Positions 1-12,030 of a DNA stretch of 36,127 nt are shown here, one piece after another. Both the position numbers and the translations under genes were made by a program. Source of the DNA: Oppiella nova (lineage: Eukaryota; Arthropoda; Arachnida; Sarcoptiformes; Oppiidae). The stretch's first letter is position 1; the number at the start of each line of letters is the position of its first letter. Where the stretch lies: the NCBI GenBank assembly GCA_905397405.1, contig CAJPVJ010000151.1, forward strand, positions 1 to 36,127, written 5' to 3'. The notes under the pieces were generated by a model. That model was given only the letters and a program-made list of their open reading frames with translations. It ran no database searches and was not told where the DNA came from.

Positions 1-274
1 GCAGTTTGGTCTCATTGGGGATGGATTTGATGCGCTCGACGACCTGTCGGTGGTTCTCATTGGCAATATTGACCAGGTTCACCTCAATTATGCGGTCGCC
101 CTCACGGAGTCCGGCCAACTGTGCGGGCGAGTCGTCGTCCACTTTGCCGATGTACTGCCCGCTCTTGGCCTTCTCGGCGTGCAAATTGAATCCATAGCCG
201 TCGAAGTCGGGCCACTTGACCAGATGACACAGTCGTGGACACGGACTCTCCGGGGTTATGCCTCGCGATGACAT
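1..274 (-). CDS. NHERF1: NHERF-type PDZ scaffold protein, first PDZ domain (partial)
   Basis: The minus strand reads from an ATG at 274-272 and stays open to the window edge, so the C-terminal part lies outside. The short start (MSSRGITPESPCPR) leads straight into a PDZ domain. It begins RLCHLVKWPDFDGYGFNLHA, with the carboxylate-binding loop GYGF, and continues with GLREGDRIIEVN and NENHRQVVERIK. This order is typical of the first PDZ domain of NHERF1/NHERF2. That family tethers ion transporters and receptors, through their C-terminal tails, to ezrin and actin under the plasma membrane. A GTGAGT donor-like site at about 305-300 could end an untranslated upstream exon, so the true start could differ slightly. 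PDZK1-like proteins are the main alternative. Confidence 0.82.
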   Translation of the reverse strand, partial: MSSRGITPESPCPRLCHLVKWPDFDGYGFNLHAEKAKSGQYIGKVDDDSPAQLAGLREGDRIIEVNLVNIANENHRQVVERIKSIPNETKL

Positions 275-1424
275 CACATGCAAGTCGCCACAGATTAACA
301 CTCACCAGCGATGGAGAAATGGATGCACCGATTCAATGAAACCTCGATTCAGGTATTAATGGATACAACAAAACATGTCTTCACGACTCGACTGTAAACC
401 AGTTTTTCTCAAACATCTCTCACACTCTCTCGCACTCTCTCACACACTCTCACTCACACATCGCACGCATGCGTCCACTCCAGCACTATCTCATACACCT
501 CTACCCATACGACACCTGACGGCAGTGTGAATGTCATTCAGTGACACACATATGCCTGTGATTACCATTTGTCACACCATTGGCGCTAATGTTGACGACT
601 ATTCAAAGCATTCATGTATTCATATTGAACTGTAATCTGCTTACGATTTGTGGAAAAAATCTTGCAAGGTATTTCTTTTGAATACTTTTGGAAATATAAT
701 TTTTTCAAATAAAATATAATCAAATAATAATACGATATTTTAATTATATGCTATTTATATGATAAGACAATTACGGAAATGATTGCATGACTTTTCAATT
801 AGTGTCTCATTTGATGAAATTTAGTAAATCTTGAAAAAGTTACTCATTTTGAAGGCGTTTCCGTACAATCGCATCATTCATACATACATTCAATTCAAGT
901 GGGATTTGTATTCAATTTGAGGTTATTGTTGGGAATCTAACTCACAGTCATATACTGTTCAATGGACTAAATTATACACAATTGTGAATATAAATAAGAG
1001 TGCATTAGAAGTGCTATAAATTATAGCGATATTATAACTTCGGTATGATATTAACTGTTTCTTAAAGTGGGTTTCTTTATACGGAAGTCTATATACAGAG
1101 ATTTTATCGAAAAGATTTCAGTAAACCTGTAATTCAATTCTGATCAACACGATTATATGCAAATATCTAGTTTTCCACTCTATCATTTATATTCAATAAC
1201 TTTTCATTTCTATTTGGCTTCCAATGAACTCACACTACAGTTTACAGAAATATATTAATACTGAATTCAATTAAATAGTCCCCTCATTATATTTCAAAAT
1301 ACCGGTATATTTAATAAAATATTTGCAATTGAATGAAATTTAAAACCATTGAATTAAAGTTTTTTTATTCAAAATGACTACAAATAATAAATAACTGATT
1401 AGATTTGTAACAATTATAAGATAA
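275..1424. other. AT-rich intergenic region, no gene seen
   Basis: This lies between the NHERF start and the TGFBRAP1 stop codon. It holds a degenerate CTCTCACA-type low-complexity tract at about 414-466, then AT-rich sequence with short A/T runs. I found no convincing coding exon, RNA gene or repeat family. It should contain the NHERF promoter and the TGFBRAP1 3' UTR. Confidence 0.6.
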
Positions 1425-4400
1425 CTATTTGGATTGATTGACATTCAGTTGTTTACTACAGTGTGGATGTAATAGTATTTGATGTGTCGGATACCATATA
1501 AACTGGGGTTCGCTTAGAGCTGTCTTACAAAACGAGCAAATCCTAAACACAATTCATTTCATTCATTAATTAACTTTTTTTTAAAAAAAAGATTAAAAAA
1601 ATACAAACGTGTGTTCATTAATTATTAGATTGTGTTTTTCGGTGACAAGTCTATTATGTTTAACTATAGAGTTCTCAGTTGTGGCCAAACCTTTAGTGAC
1701 CATTGATTGACGCAATCCATGCATTGACTGACGAACAGCTTTGTTGAGGAAGTGGTCAATCATGGAAAGGGTCCACTTCTGGGGAATCATATGCAACACT
1801 CGGATTGGGTCTAATTCTGAGCCCTCGCTATTAAGCAACTGTAGGGCAGGACTCACTAATTCGTTTACATTTCTATTCAGTAGAAAATAAAGCGTTAAAA
1901 AACTTGGGATAGATTTTCGAGTATAACTGTAAACCTTTGATCGATATCGAGATAAATGCCGAGAAGTGTATGAAAGAGTTGGTAGCGTTGTTTGAGTTGC
2001 TTTTCTGAGGAATATAGTTCAGTGCAATACTGTTGGGCGAGTTTGTAGTCATTTAATTGTCGCACAAATATAGTGAGAGCTCTCTCGTGATCTCCTAATC
2101 TGCCGTAAAGTAAAGCGCTTTCGTAATCCAGTTTCGCTTCAATTACTTTCTCTAAAACTATTTTTGTTTTATAAAGAGTCGATTCTCGCAATAATACTCT
2201 CAGTCTTTGTCGCAATTGTTTCACGTCTTCAGACTCGATGTCATTCCTCTGAATGAGTTCAACCAATTGATCGATATATTTAAGGGCCAAATATGTGTGA
2301 AATTTCTCGTTCTGACCACAGATTAGAGTTTAAATTAATTAATTAATTTTAGAGGAAGAGTTACTTCTCATACAAAACGGCTTTTCAATTAAACATATAT
2401 TTAGGAAAATCACGCAAATGTTCGCGAAAGAGATTTTTGGGTCAAATATATGTTTACTCATTCTTACAATCCCTCAAATCCCTGTCCGTCCAGTCTTTCA
2501 ATGAGGAAATTATAGCTAAAGAGTAATGCATTCCTTTGATCTCAACTCAATCAATGATAACAATTAACACTTTATGGCCTATTTTCCGCTCAATTATTTA
2601 ACACTTTCATCAAAGACGAGTTTCTTATAAACTTTACATTCAATCATAAAATAGTATTTTTAAACTCAAATTTAATTCATTCAAAACATTAATAAATGCT
2701 TTTGCTTATGGAACTAGACTTGACTGGAGTGTATTGTACGGTAAATATACATTATTAACTTTCAAGTTAGAAATACTAGAAATGTAAGTCTCGTATAAGT
2801 TATAATACGCTTACAAATTCTTAGACATAATAATAAAAGAAAACTATAAAATTTGTATACTAAAAGTATTATACAGATATTTAAAGATTTAAAAATGTTC
2901 TAATAAATAATTTGCATGAACATTTCAAGCTTTTAGTAAAATAATGTTACAGTATAAAAATATTACCTGAATTTTAACTTGTAATACCAAATATTCTAAA
3001 TATAACTCCTCTGCTTCGGTATATTTATGCAAATGTCTTATAATACTATCGGAAAATGACTCGATGTCTGTATGGTTCCTATCCATGAGAACATTTGCGC
3101 CCAACTTCTGGTCCCTTTCGAGAACAAAGTCTAAGTGCTTGAAAAATATTGGTTCGTCTTTTACACGACTTAAAAGTTGTGCAAAACATTCAAGACCCGG
3201 GTAATTGTCATCCAATAAAGTTTTGGTCTCAAGGTTTATCCAAATGTCTAATGCTTTTGTGTAATTCAATTCATTACACGAATAATGAAGGGCTAACGCG
3301 TGGTGATTATTAGTTTGCTGTAAGCGCTCAATAAGCCAATCGGAATCCACTTTGAGCTCACAATTGATCAACATTTTTAATAAATTTTGGAAATACTGTT
3401 TATCCTCCAAATACAGGCTAATTAATGCACAATTTATTTCAAGTTCACGAATTTTATACTGTTGGCTATCATTAGAAAGTAAATCTTCCAAAAATTGTAA
3501 TAAAAAACTTTTGTATTCATCAAAATCTTCGTTACTATTGTCGATCGAGACTTGGAAGTTATCGACAAAGTATTTGACAGGAGTTTCGAGTTTATGATTA
3601 AGAGGTATATAATCTGGATATAAGTCAAGTAATTCAAGAACGTCTGCATTTGACTCAATAAACAGTTGTTTCGCTTCATCAAAGTGTTTGAAAGATAACT
3701 CAATGAAAGCCGAGTCCCTCTTGACTTTCATTAGGATCTGATGGTAGTTCTCGTGCGACAGTCCCGCCTCTCGCCAGTTGTGACTCAAATCAAGCGCTTC
3801 TTTCACTTTCTTAAGCTTCAGAAGAGATTGAAGTTGTTTTTCCCATGGAATTGGTCTCAATTCATACACACTGTCTATTGTGGCGATTAAAACACTGCCA
3901 TCAAAATTGTCTAAATATAGTCCACCGGTTAATGATATTCGTTGTTTGAGCTGTTGGTCGACTACACTGTTTGGTTAGTACCGTAAATGACTGTTAAGTC
4001 TTTCATTTATTGTACAACGACTGCAGCAATAAAAGACATAAAAGTTAAGGACTATTACCTGAATATAGAAATCAGCGAATCGCTGAGGCTTATGATGTAT
4101 GGGTGCGAGTATGCGATCGACACTATATCAGAGGTCCACTGAATCGGTGGTCTCTCAGAAATACCTGTGCTTTTGACAAATAGTCCTAAAGAAGAGGGAC
4201 CGGAGATAAGAAACTCATGTTTAGTGATGCGTTTGGAGACGGGAACAGCTATCTGTGAGTCAGAAGTGCACACGTCTTGGATATGTCCGGAATCCCAGTC
4301 GACAATCAGAAACTGTGAGTCCGTTCCCACGCATATGTACTGTCCATCCATTGACAGCGAGAGCACGAACTCAGGCAAAGAAATCTCTTTAACGGCAATA

Positions 4401-5052
4401 ATCTTCTCAGACGTCATATTATAGACAATGAGTTGCTTTCTTCGGGCGATACATAACTCAACGCTAAACGGATTGGGAGTTAAGGGGTTTTCGTTGAGAC
4501 ATAAAACACTAATATTTTTCAATTTGTTTCCATAAGAAATCACTTCCAAATCGTTTTGGTTTAAAACATTCGGGCGATACATAACTCAACGCTAAACGGA
4601 TTGGGAGTTAAGGGGTTTTCGTTGAGACATAAAACACTAATATTTTTCAATTTGTTTCCATAAGAAATCACTTCCAAATCGTTTTGGTTTAAAACAATTA
4701 GATTTGAATCACAGATACAGAGAATGCGCTCCAGAATACACACGGCTCTTATGGTGACCACAGGCTTCTTGAGTCCCAAGTATTTGAATCGCAAACTGTC
4801 TTCACATCTCTTCGTGAATGAGTTGTACTTCAATTCAATGACAAAACTCTCATTTGTTCCCAAATACAGACTTTTGGCCCGAAATTCAATGCATTCAACC
4901 TAACAGTGCATTGAAGAGCATTAGATGGGATCAGATGGTGGATCGGATGCTAAGGGATCAAATGGTGACAATACCTTAACCCTAACCCTCTCACCAATGG
5001 TCACCTTCTCGGCCACTGACCACAACTCAAACGCCTTACTGTTAGCACTCAT
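1425..5052 (-). CDS. TGFBRAP1: TGFBRAP1 / VPS3-like CORVET tethering subunit
   Basis: Six minus-strand exons: 4975-5052, 4059-4899, 2967-3966, 1935-2311, 1609-1872 and 1425-1542. All introns are GT-AG. Phases match throughout once an extra 128-bp copy in exon 2 is discounted, giving about 849 aa (human about 860). Exons 1-3 encode a citron-homology domain, with ENPLTPNPFSVELCIA and an EFLISGPSSLGLF segment aligning well with vertebrate TGFBRAP1. Helical clathrin/VPS repeats follow, including ALLYGRLGDHERAL and RYQLFHTLLGIYL. The short last exon gives the C-terminal zinc-binding motif (ICSFCK ... LLHPHC). TGFBRAP1 is the metazoan VPS3 subunit of CORVET, which tethers early endosomes through RAB5. 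As written, exon 2 carries an exact 128-bp tandem duplication that shifts the frame. VPS39 was considered, but the exon 2 and exon 5 matches favour TGFBRAP1. Confidence 0.93.
4441..4696. repeat. Exact 128-bp tandem duplication inside TGFBRAP1 exon 2
   Basis: Bases 4441-4568 and 4569-4696 are identical. Because 128 is not a multiple of three, the first-read copy ends after CIAR with M, F and a stop. With a single copy, the family alignment runs through without a gap. No AG|GT exists in the unit, so splicing cannot remove exactly one copy. It is probably an assembly join, although a recent real duplication is possible. Confidence 0.95.
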
Positions 5053-5467
5053 TGTCACACAATTCACTCAACTTATCGCCAATTCATTGACCGCTCGTTA
5101 AGTTGTCCACCAATTCATGTCATATTCACATCATAATCACGTCCAGAGATGTCAAATGCTGTCACTGTCTGTACGCCACACCTCCTACTCCTGTCAATAC
5201 AAATACGTCTACAAGTGATGTCTATTTGCGAGCAAAACATTGAAAACATAACACTTTTGTCAATGAATTTGTGGGCAATAGTTGTTGTCATTTATGGTTA
5301 GTGTTGTCAACACAAGTCATATGTTTGTGAGTTTTGTAACAAAACTTTTGTTCAAATGTGTAATTGACTCACAATTTACTGATCATTGCTTATATACTGA
5401 ACTGATTATCACTTCACCATAACTGACACCTAAACCATAACCTCTGACAGACCTCTCATTGAAGGCA
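5053..5467. promoter_or_regulatory. Head-to-head intergenic region of TGFBRAP1 and SIVA
   Basis: Only 415 bp separate the two start codons on opposite strands, so both promoters must lie here or in the first exons. I see no clear TATA box. The AT-rich part nearest SIVA has several short A/T runs. The bidirectional-promoter role is inferred from gene layout alone. Confidence 0.5.
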
Positions 5468-5905
5468 ATGTCTTCTAAGCGCCATCGAGACGACGAGGAA
5501 GAGGATGGAGACAATGGGAAACGGGTTTGTCGTTCACATGCATATGACTCGCATTCAGGTATATATCTATGACTGGTTCCTAAGCCACGGATCCAATAAT
5601 TGGATGATTGGTTGCATGTGATTGCAGTGTCATTGCGATGGCCTTTCAACCAACTGATGAAAGTGAGACCAAACAAAGTGATGTCACGGAGTGTGGATAT
5701 ATGCGAGAAGTGCTGCAGCTGTGTGGCGGTCATGACCATCAGTGATGGCACACAATTGTGTCACTTCTGTGAGCGACGTGTTTGTGGTGATTGTCTGTTG
5801 AGTTGCTGTCGATGTCATCAATGGTTTTGTCGGTTATGTGCCGTCAAATGCTACCAAACCTCTCATCAAAACAATGCCGGCGTTTGTCTCTCATGTAATC
5901 CATAG
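5468..5905 (+). CDS. SIVA1: SIVA-like cysteine-rich apoptosis regulator
   Basis: Two exons, 5468-5558 and 5628-5905, with a 69-nt GT-AG intron. The protein is 122 aa. The start MSSKRHRDDEEEDG is an acidic, lysine/arginine-rich N-terminus. The C-terminal two thirds is a dense set of paired cysteines (CEKCCSC, CHFCERRVCGDC, CCRCHQWFCRLC, CLSC) matching the order and spacing of the SIVA zinc-binding domain. SIVA1 binds CD27-family receptors and BCL-XL in vertebrates and has also been linked to MDM2/ARF control. The arthropod role is less clear. It is shorter than human SIVA1 (175 aa), missing part of the N-terminal helix region. A candidate poly(A) signal AATAAA lies at 6031-6036. TGFBRAP1 starts 415 bp away on the other strand. 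Confidence 0.85.
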
Positions 5906-7692
5906 ACTAGTCATTCAATTGGTGTTATGTTTTACTTTTGACAACAATTTTATTATATTTCTAATCGTTTTTACATTTTTTCATTTATTTAAATGCATTT
6001 ATGACTTAATTGTGTAAATAATTCATTAAAAATAAAGACTTAAATATCATATAAAGTAAAGTATTATTTAAATTATATGATAAAAAGGTTTTCTCAATTT
6101 GTTGAAAACATTTATTCAAATGAGTGAAATATCTAAATAATTGAGTTTAAGCTTCAGACTACTTATAATTTTGAGTTCATTTTGGAAAGTGTTATGTTTT
6201 ATAATTGTTTGCAAAGCAGTGCTATGTTGTGAATATGTGTTTCAAACGGTTGTGTAACCAGAATACAGAATATTCCTACTGTTAACTCATACCCTAATAA
6301 CAAATACAATCAAATCTGTGGATACTTTTGAATGAAATGTGTAAACCGTTTGGGAGACCATCTCATGCATAGCCTATACCTAATGAGCACTTAATTACTG
6401 TAAATTGAAATACCGATTACAGTATTAGTACCGTAATATATTTCAATAGTCAAATGACAATACAATGTTTGATTACATGGTTTATAATAATAACATAACA
6501 TATAATTATTGAATTCATTGTACGATTAGGTGCTCAACAATCTCTTCACTCCTTCACCCGTTAATAAATAATCGATAAATAAATGAATACATAATAAGAC
6601 CCAAATCAAAGGGAACCCAATATATTGTATTAATATTGATACTGTAGTTATTTGACAAACATAACACTGCTTTGCCACACATTATCATACAGTTAGTAAA
6701 TTTAGTGTAGTGTACGCTATATGAAATATGTATTGTATGTAAGTTATTGTATCTCACAAATGCATTTCATAATCAAAATCATAATTCATGAATAAATACT
6801 TAAAATGTTTCTTAAAAGAGTACCACATATTTGATTCTAAGCACAAATTAAATGATAATATAGTTTACATTACAATTGCATTAGTTATGGACTCGTTTAC
6901 AATAATAGCACAAAATGTTAGTTTATATCGATATAACATTATCAGACGTAACTGACCATCAAATACACGGATCTAATGATTGTGCTCTTCTTAAACATTT
7001 GGATCGACACTTACAGCCATTTAATTAGTAAATAACTTAAATAATAAATTATAAGATATGTCATTACAATGTATAACATTTGGGGAATGAATTAGTATTT
7101 CAATTGATTTAGTTTGCGATCAAATGCATTGCACTTAATATCAGCCAACTATTATACAATCAATTATTTGTTAACAAATTTGAGTCAATGATGGCTTAAC
7201 TTATAAGTGATCACAAATCTAGTCCTTTGATCACAATAGGGTTTTATTCAATATAAATACAATTATAATAAAATAACTCAAAATGTGATCACTTATTAGT
7301 AACTCTCAACGCAAAGCTAATTAACACATAATTCATTAAATAGTTTATAATGAAAAATAAAATTTATAAATTATATTAATATAACTGAGATATGATTAGC
7401 AAGAATGTGACAGAATGTGCACTTAATTTGACCAGATTTGGCACCAAATCATATTACGGTAATCAATGGAATGTAACAGGTATACCATATAATAATATAA
7501 TTTATATAAATATAATATAATTATAATAAAAGTAATCAAATAAAATCAATAATAAAACTTAAAATTAAAAAAACTTAAAAAATTGAGAAAAGCAACAAAA
7601 ATGACTAAAATATTGACTTAGATTTAGTGAAACCAAACAACTTTAGTGGAGTTTGTTAACAAAAATGCAAATAATCGGTGTTTTTGTAGCAC
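5906..7692. other. Long AT-rich intergenic region, no gene seen
   Basis: About 1.8 kb of AT-rich sequence between the SIVA stop and the duplicated RAB3 tail. Many short A/T homopolymers and palindromic TATATA runs are present, most strongly around 7480-7560. I see no coding exon and no recognisable transposon ends. Part may be the RAB3 3' UTR. Confidence 0.55.
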
Positions 7693-8878
7693 TGATTGAA
7701 CACATATTGTATTTTCATAACAATAGACCTCGGCTCAATTACCAAATAAGCAAATGAGTGGAGATTGTTATGAAACAGTTATTTATATCGTATATAAGGT
7801 ATTAATATATACGCCGTTTGTATTCACAATAACGTATACATTAGTGTACTTACAGTATATACAGAATATATCATATAAATAAACGGCAATACTGTATATA
7901 TAGTACTTTATATATAATGACTATTCAATTATTTATAATTAAAATTAGTTAATATATGCAAACATCAACTGTTCATATATGAGATCTCATGAATCAGTAA
8001 ACCTTTAAATCGAGAAATAAACAAATAATTAAATAATTACTCTAAAAGATTGCTTGTCTTAACAAATTGAAAGGATTACTAAATAATGGACCGAAAGTTC
8101 CAATAAATTTATAGTTAATTTCATATTGATTACTAAATTTAGTGGTAATTACAGGTCGCACATAAAGCATGAGGTAATCCTTAACACTGACAGCCGCTGT
8201 TCGTTGGCATTGGATTATCAGTGAGACGGGTCCCTTTGGGTGCGTTCACCAGAGTTGGGTCCGAGTCTAAGCTCTCGGACATCTTATGATTGAACACATA
8301 TTGTATTTTCATAACAATAGACCTCGGCTCAATTACCAAATAAGCAAATGAGTGGAGATTGTTATGAAACAGTTATTTATATCGTATATAAGGTATTAAT
8401 ATATACGCCGTTTTCAGAATAACGTATACATTAGTGTACTTACAGTATATACAGAATATATCATATAAATAAACGGCAATACTGTATATATAGTACTTTA
8501 TATATAATGACTATTGAATTATTTATAATTAAAATTAGTTAATATATGCAAACATCAACTGTTCATATATGAGATCTCATGAATCAGTAACCCTTTAAAT
8601 CGAGTCAAATGAACAAATAATTAAATAATTACTCTAAAAGATTGCTTGTCTTAACAAATTCAAAGGATTACTAAATAATGGACCGAAAGTTCCAATAAAT
8701 TTATAGTTAATTTCATATTCATTACTAAATTTAGTGGTAATTACAGTCTCACATAAAGCATGAGGTAATCCTTAACACTGACAGCCGCTGTTCGTTGGCA
8801 TTGGATTATCAGTGAGACGGGTCCCTTTGGGTGCGTTCACCAGAGTTGGGTCCGAGTCTAAGCTCTCGGACATCTTAT
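7693..8878. repeat. Tandem duplication covering the RAB3 3' flank and end of last exon
   Basis: Bases 7693-8287 are repeated at 8287-8878 (period about 591-594). The copies differ by small indels and substitutions in noncoding DNA. Examples are the sequence after CGCCGTTT near 7817 versus 8414, and after CCTTTAAATCGAG near 8013 versus 8605. The last 34 codons plus stop of RAB3 within the repeat are identical in both copies. Confidence 0.95.
8181..8287 (-). pseudogene. Duplicated fragment of the RAB3 terminal exon
   Basis: The minus strand encodes [16 protein letters not shown] through NSGCQC and a stop, the same C-terminal tail as the functional RAB3 last exon. It lacks the rest of the exon and its acceptor. 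It lies downstream of the true stop, so it is probably a non-functional duplicate within the 3' flank, or an allelic overlap left in the assembly. Confidence 0.75.
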
Positions 8879-9549
8879 CGCATATAATATCGACTAAACG
8901 CTCGAAAACTGACTTCACGTTTATGTTCTCTTTGGCCGATGTCTCGAAGAATTCAAGTCCTAACTGATCCGCCAATTGTTTGCCCCTTTCGAAGGACACC
9001 ACCCGCTCGTCCTCCATATCGCACTTATTGCCCACAAGAATCACCTGTGCGTTGTCCCACGAGTACGTCTTGATCTGAGTCACCCTGCAATCCATAGGTA
9101 CAGACACATCAGTCATCACCATCACCACCACCACATCACATACCAGTCCTGAACACTGTTGAATGACTCTTCATTGGTCACGTCGTACATGAGGATGAAT
9201 CCCATGGCGCCCCTGTAGTAGGCAGTGGTTATGGTCCGATATCTCTCCTGTCCAGCCGTGTCCTGTCCGAGCAAATCAGTTCAATTGCCATGAGTTCAGT
9301 GCAATCAACGCAACCAATACTGACCCATATCTGGAGTTTGACTCTTTTGTCTTGTCTGAAGACTGTCTTCACTTTGAAATCGATGCCAACAGTACTGACG
9401 AACGCAGAGGTGAACGAGTCGTCCGCATAACGGAATAGGAATGAAGTCTTTCCCACAGAACTGTTGCCTATAATCAGTATTTTGAACATATAGTCAAAGT
9501 TCTGGTCCGCGGCGTCCTTCTGCCACTTCTGGTCCTGCCCTCCAGCCAT
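8772..9549 (-). CDS. Rab3: RAB3 small GTPase
   Basis: Three exons: 9325-9549, 9144-9262 and 8772-9084, separated by introns of 62 and 59 nt. They give 218 aa in continuous frame. Visible motifs are the P-loop GNSSVGKTS, switch I region with [14 protein letters not shown], switch [12 protein letters not shown], the base-binding NKCDMED and ETSAKEN, and a C-terminal CQC for double geranylgeranylation. The sequence near the start ([16 protein letters not shown]) is diagnostic of RAB3 rather than RAB8 or RAB27. RAB3 sits on synaptic and secretory vesicles and regulates docking and release through RIM and rabphilin. The ATG at 9549-9547 gives the family-typical MAGG start. Its terminal exon end is duplicated just downstream. 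Confidence 0.97.
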
Positions 9550-10185
9550 CTGTTCCCGTGTCAATCAGTTCACGCATTAGTTCTGAACATCTTATAGACT
9601 ATATTCATATCAAACTTTGTCCACTCATTCATACAAATCACTTGAATACTACTTTTTATCTAACATTTAACCCGAAATCAATGGTTCAATTAGAAATCAA
9701 TAAAAGCTGACAATCACTCACTTCTCAATACTCGACACCTGATTGTATGCAGCAATCAATCATCAAATTCGTGTCTATTATACAAACAATTCATAAGCAA
9801 ATGCTATGAGATATTCATAATAAGTGAATCAATACTAAATATTAGTATCATTTATAAGCAAAGCATCAATATCAAATAAGCATCATCATTTATAGAGTAT
9901 GAACAATTGGTGCTTGCTCATATATGGTCTGTCAATCAAACAGATTTGTGGGTTTATGAGAGATGATTGGGTGGAAGTGTTTGGGTGATTGGGATGTGTT
10001 TGTGGTGTGGATTGGTGTGAGTGTGGATGTGTTGGATGTGTGACTGATTGAGTGATTGTAGTGTTTGTGAGTAGTATTGACCTCAACCTCAATATGATAT
10101 GACATGACATGACATAGTGTGGTGTGAGTGGCACTCATGCCCTGAACCACTGGTGCATTCATACCGTAATATCTGATCGCAAACA

Positions 10186-10225
<40 letters not shown>

Positions 10226-10858
10226 ACTTACTCTCTGTCGGGAAGAGTCGAGCATTGATTTGATGGCCAAACACAACAAACACTGGATTCAATTGATGTG
10301 ACAATGAGTGCAATGATTCACACAATCATACAATCAATTCATATGAATGAGTGCCCGATTGTGCGCATACACTACACACACACACATTACATGACACTCA
10401 CGCACTCCCCTCACGCCCCCACACATGCATCACAAATGCATTCATTTGTTTTATTACTCGCCGTAACACTATATGTGTATTACTATTGCAATGCTTTGCA
10501 AACACAATCTCAATCTCACCTGTCACACTTTATTTACAATTCTTATCGCATCAATGCAAACTTTATGTTATTTGTAATACTTTTGATAAAATAAGCACTG
10601 TTGTCACTGCTATATCCAGATCCTTTACTACCACTTAATTCATATTGCAAATAGTTATTTATGATCATATGAGATAAGTACATACAGTATCATATGTATG
10701 TAACCACACAGAATCCTATATGTTATTCTGTAAATGTATCAGAATATACTGTATGTCGGATACATGCTTTGTGAATAGCCCTTAAAATTGAAGTTTTCAT
10801 GTTCAGTGAAATATAAACTGAAATTCAATTGAAAAAAGTTTTCACAACTCTTTGGACA
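9550..10858. other. Intergenic region between RAB3 and WDR83, no gene seen
   Basis: About 1.3 kb between divergent genes. It holds low-complexity tracts: TGTG/TGAGTG-rich sequence at about 9970-10075, a CT microsatellite, and an ACAC run at 10374-10386. Open frames here are low-complexity and show no family resemblance. It should carry the RAB3 and WDR83 promoters. Confidence 0.6.
10188..10219. repeat. CT dinucleotide microsatellite
   Basis: An uninterrupted run of alternating C and T of about 31 bases, followed by TTCTCTC. Similar tracts occur at 16549-16599 and 31261-31288. Confidence 0.95.
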
Positions 10859-12030
10859 ATGAGTTTACCGCTGAAGCAGATAAAGAGCATAGACTGCAAA
10901 CAGGGAGCCGTTCGCGCCGTTAGATTCAACGGTAAGTTTGTGTTGAAAAGTGTTGTATTGATTGATAACTATTATAATAAATGGTGTTATGGTTGGGAAC
11001 AGCTGATGGAGACTACTGCATGACCGGTGGAAGTGATAAGAGTCTAAAGCTATGGAATCCATGGAAAGGACTACTATTGAAGACATACAACGGTCACGGG
11101 TATGAAGTGATAGACTGTCGGGGCTCTTGTGATAGCAGTCACATAGTTTCGGGAGGAATGGATAAGACAGTGATGGTGTGGGACGTGTCGACGGGAGAGC
11201 CGTTGCGTCGATACCGGGCCCACGCGGCCACTGTCAACGCCGTGGCCTTCAACGAGGACTCGTCGGTCATAGTGTCTGCCTCTGTCGACGGAACCGTCAA
11301 ATTGTGGGACTTTAAGAGTCGCTCCAAAGAAGCCATTCAAGTGTTAGATGAGGCCAAAGACAGTGTCTCATCGGTGGTCGTCAACGACCAACAGATAGTG
11401 TCGGCGTCTCTCGACTGTGCCGTTCGGACCTATGATATCAGGAAAGGGATCATGAATTGCGACCGAACTGATGGTAAGTGTAAGTCATATCTCAAGAATC
11501 ACTGTAAATGACATATCCATGAACCCTTTGACAGCTTCTGTGAGCAGTGTTAGTCTGACACGAGACGGACAATGCCTTCTAATTAGTTGTCTTAACGATA
11601 CAATCAAACTATTGGACAAAAGCAATGGTGAAGTACTGGCGCTGTGAGTGACTATGAAATGAATCTATGAAAACATGAAATGTTTAAACATTATATCGTT
11701 CAACAGATACAGCGGTCACTCAAACAGCAAATACCGAATCGACAGTTGTTTGACAGCCAATGACTCAGTGGTTCTCTCCGGCTCTGAAGATGGATCAGTC
11801 TTTTGTTGGAATCTAATTGAGGTCTGAATGTCAGGTCTGAGGTCACAACTTATTCTGACATTATTTCTAATCACATGTAGACTACAATCACCGCAAAGAT
11901 TCCTCACGAAAAGCATAGAGTTGTGCACTCCTTGAGCTCACATCCCAGTGCTAACAGACTGTTGACTGGAGCCGAGAGTAAAATATATTTGTGGTCTGAC
12001 GAAGACATTGAGACAGAGGACGACATATGA
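10859..12030 (+). CDS. WDR83: WDR83 / MORG1 WD40-repeat scaffold protein
   Basis: Five exons: 10859-10931, 11003-11473, 11535-11643, 11707-11821 and 11881-12030. Splice phases all match, giving 305 aa (human WDR83 315). The protein is a seven-bladed WD40 propeller, with GSDKSLKLWNPWKG, GGMDKTVMVWDVSTGE, ASVDGTVKLWD, SLDCAVRTYDIRKG, LNDTIKLLDKSNGE and GSEDGSVFCWNLIE in the expected order. The opening LKQIKSIDCKQGAVRAVRFN is characteristic of this family. WDR83/MORG1 organises ERK-pathway components and binds PHD3, and is also found with spliceosomal complexes. The donor of intron 4 is GTCTGA, which is off-consensus but is required by the alignment. ATTAAA at 12060-12065 is a candidate poly(A) signal, only 48 bp from the UBE3C stop on the other strand. 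Confidence 0.95.

Noticed and set aside
4974-4997. Telomere-like CCCTAA repeats near the TGFBRAP1 start
   Set aside because: Only two units (CCTTAACCCTAACCCT), and they encode the end of exon 1 (RVRVK) and its donor. Chance resemblance.
5383-5751. Minus-strand open frame of 122 codons overlapping SIVA
   Set aside because: It covers the SIVA exons in antisense, has no family resemblance, and SIVA explains the conservation.
9886-10638. Several open frames of 80-115 codons on both strands
   Set aside because: Translations are low-complexity (His/Thr/Ser or Arg/Glu runs) arising from CA, TG and CT repeats.
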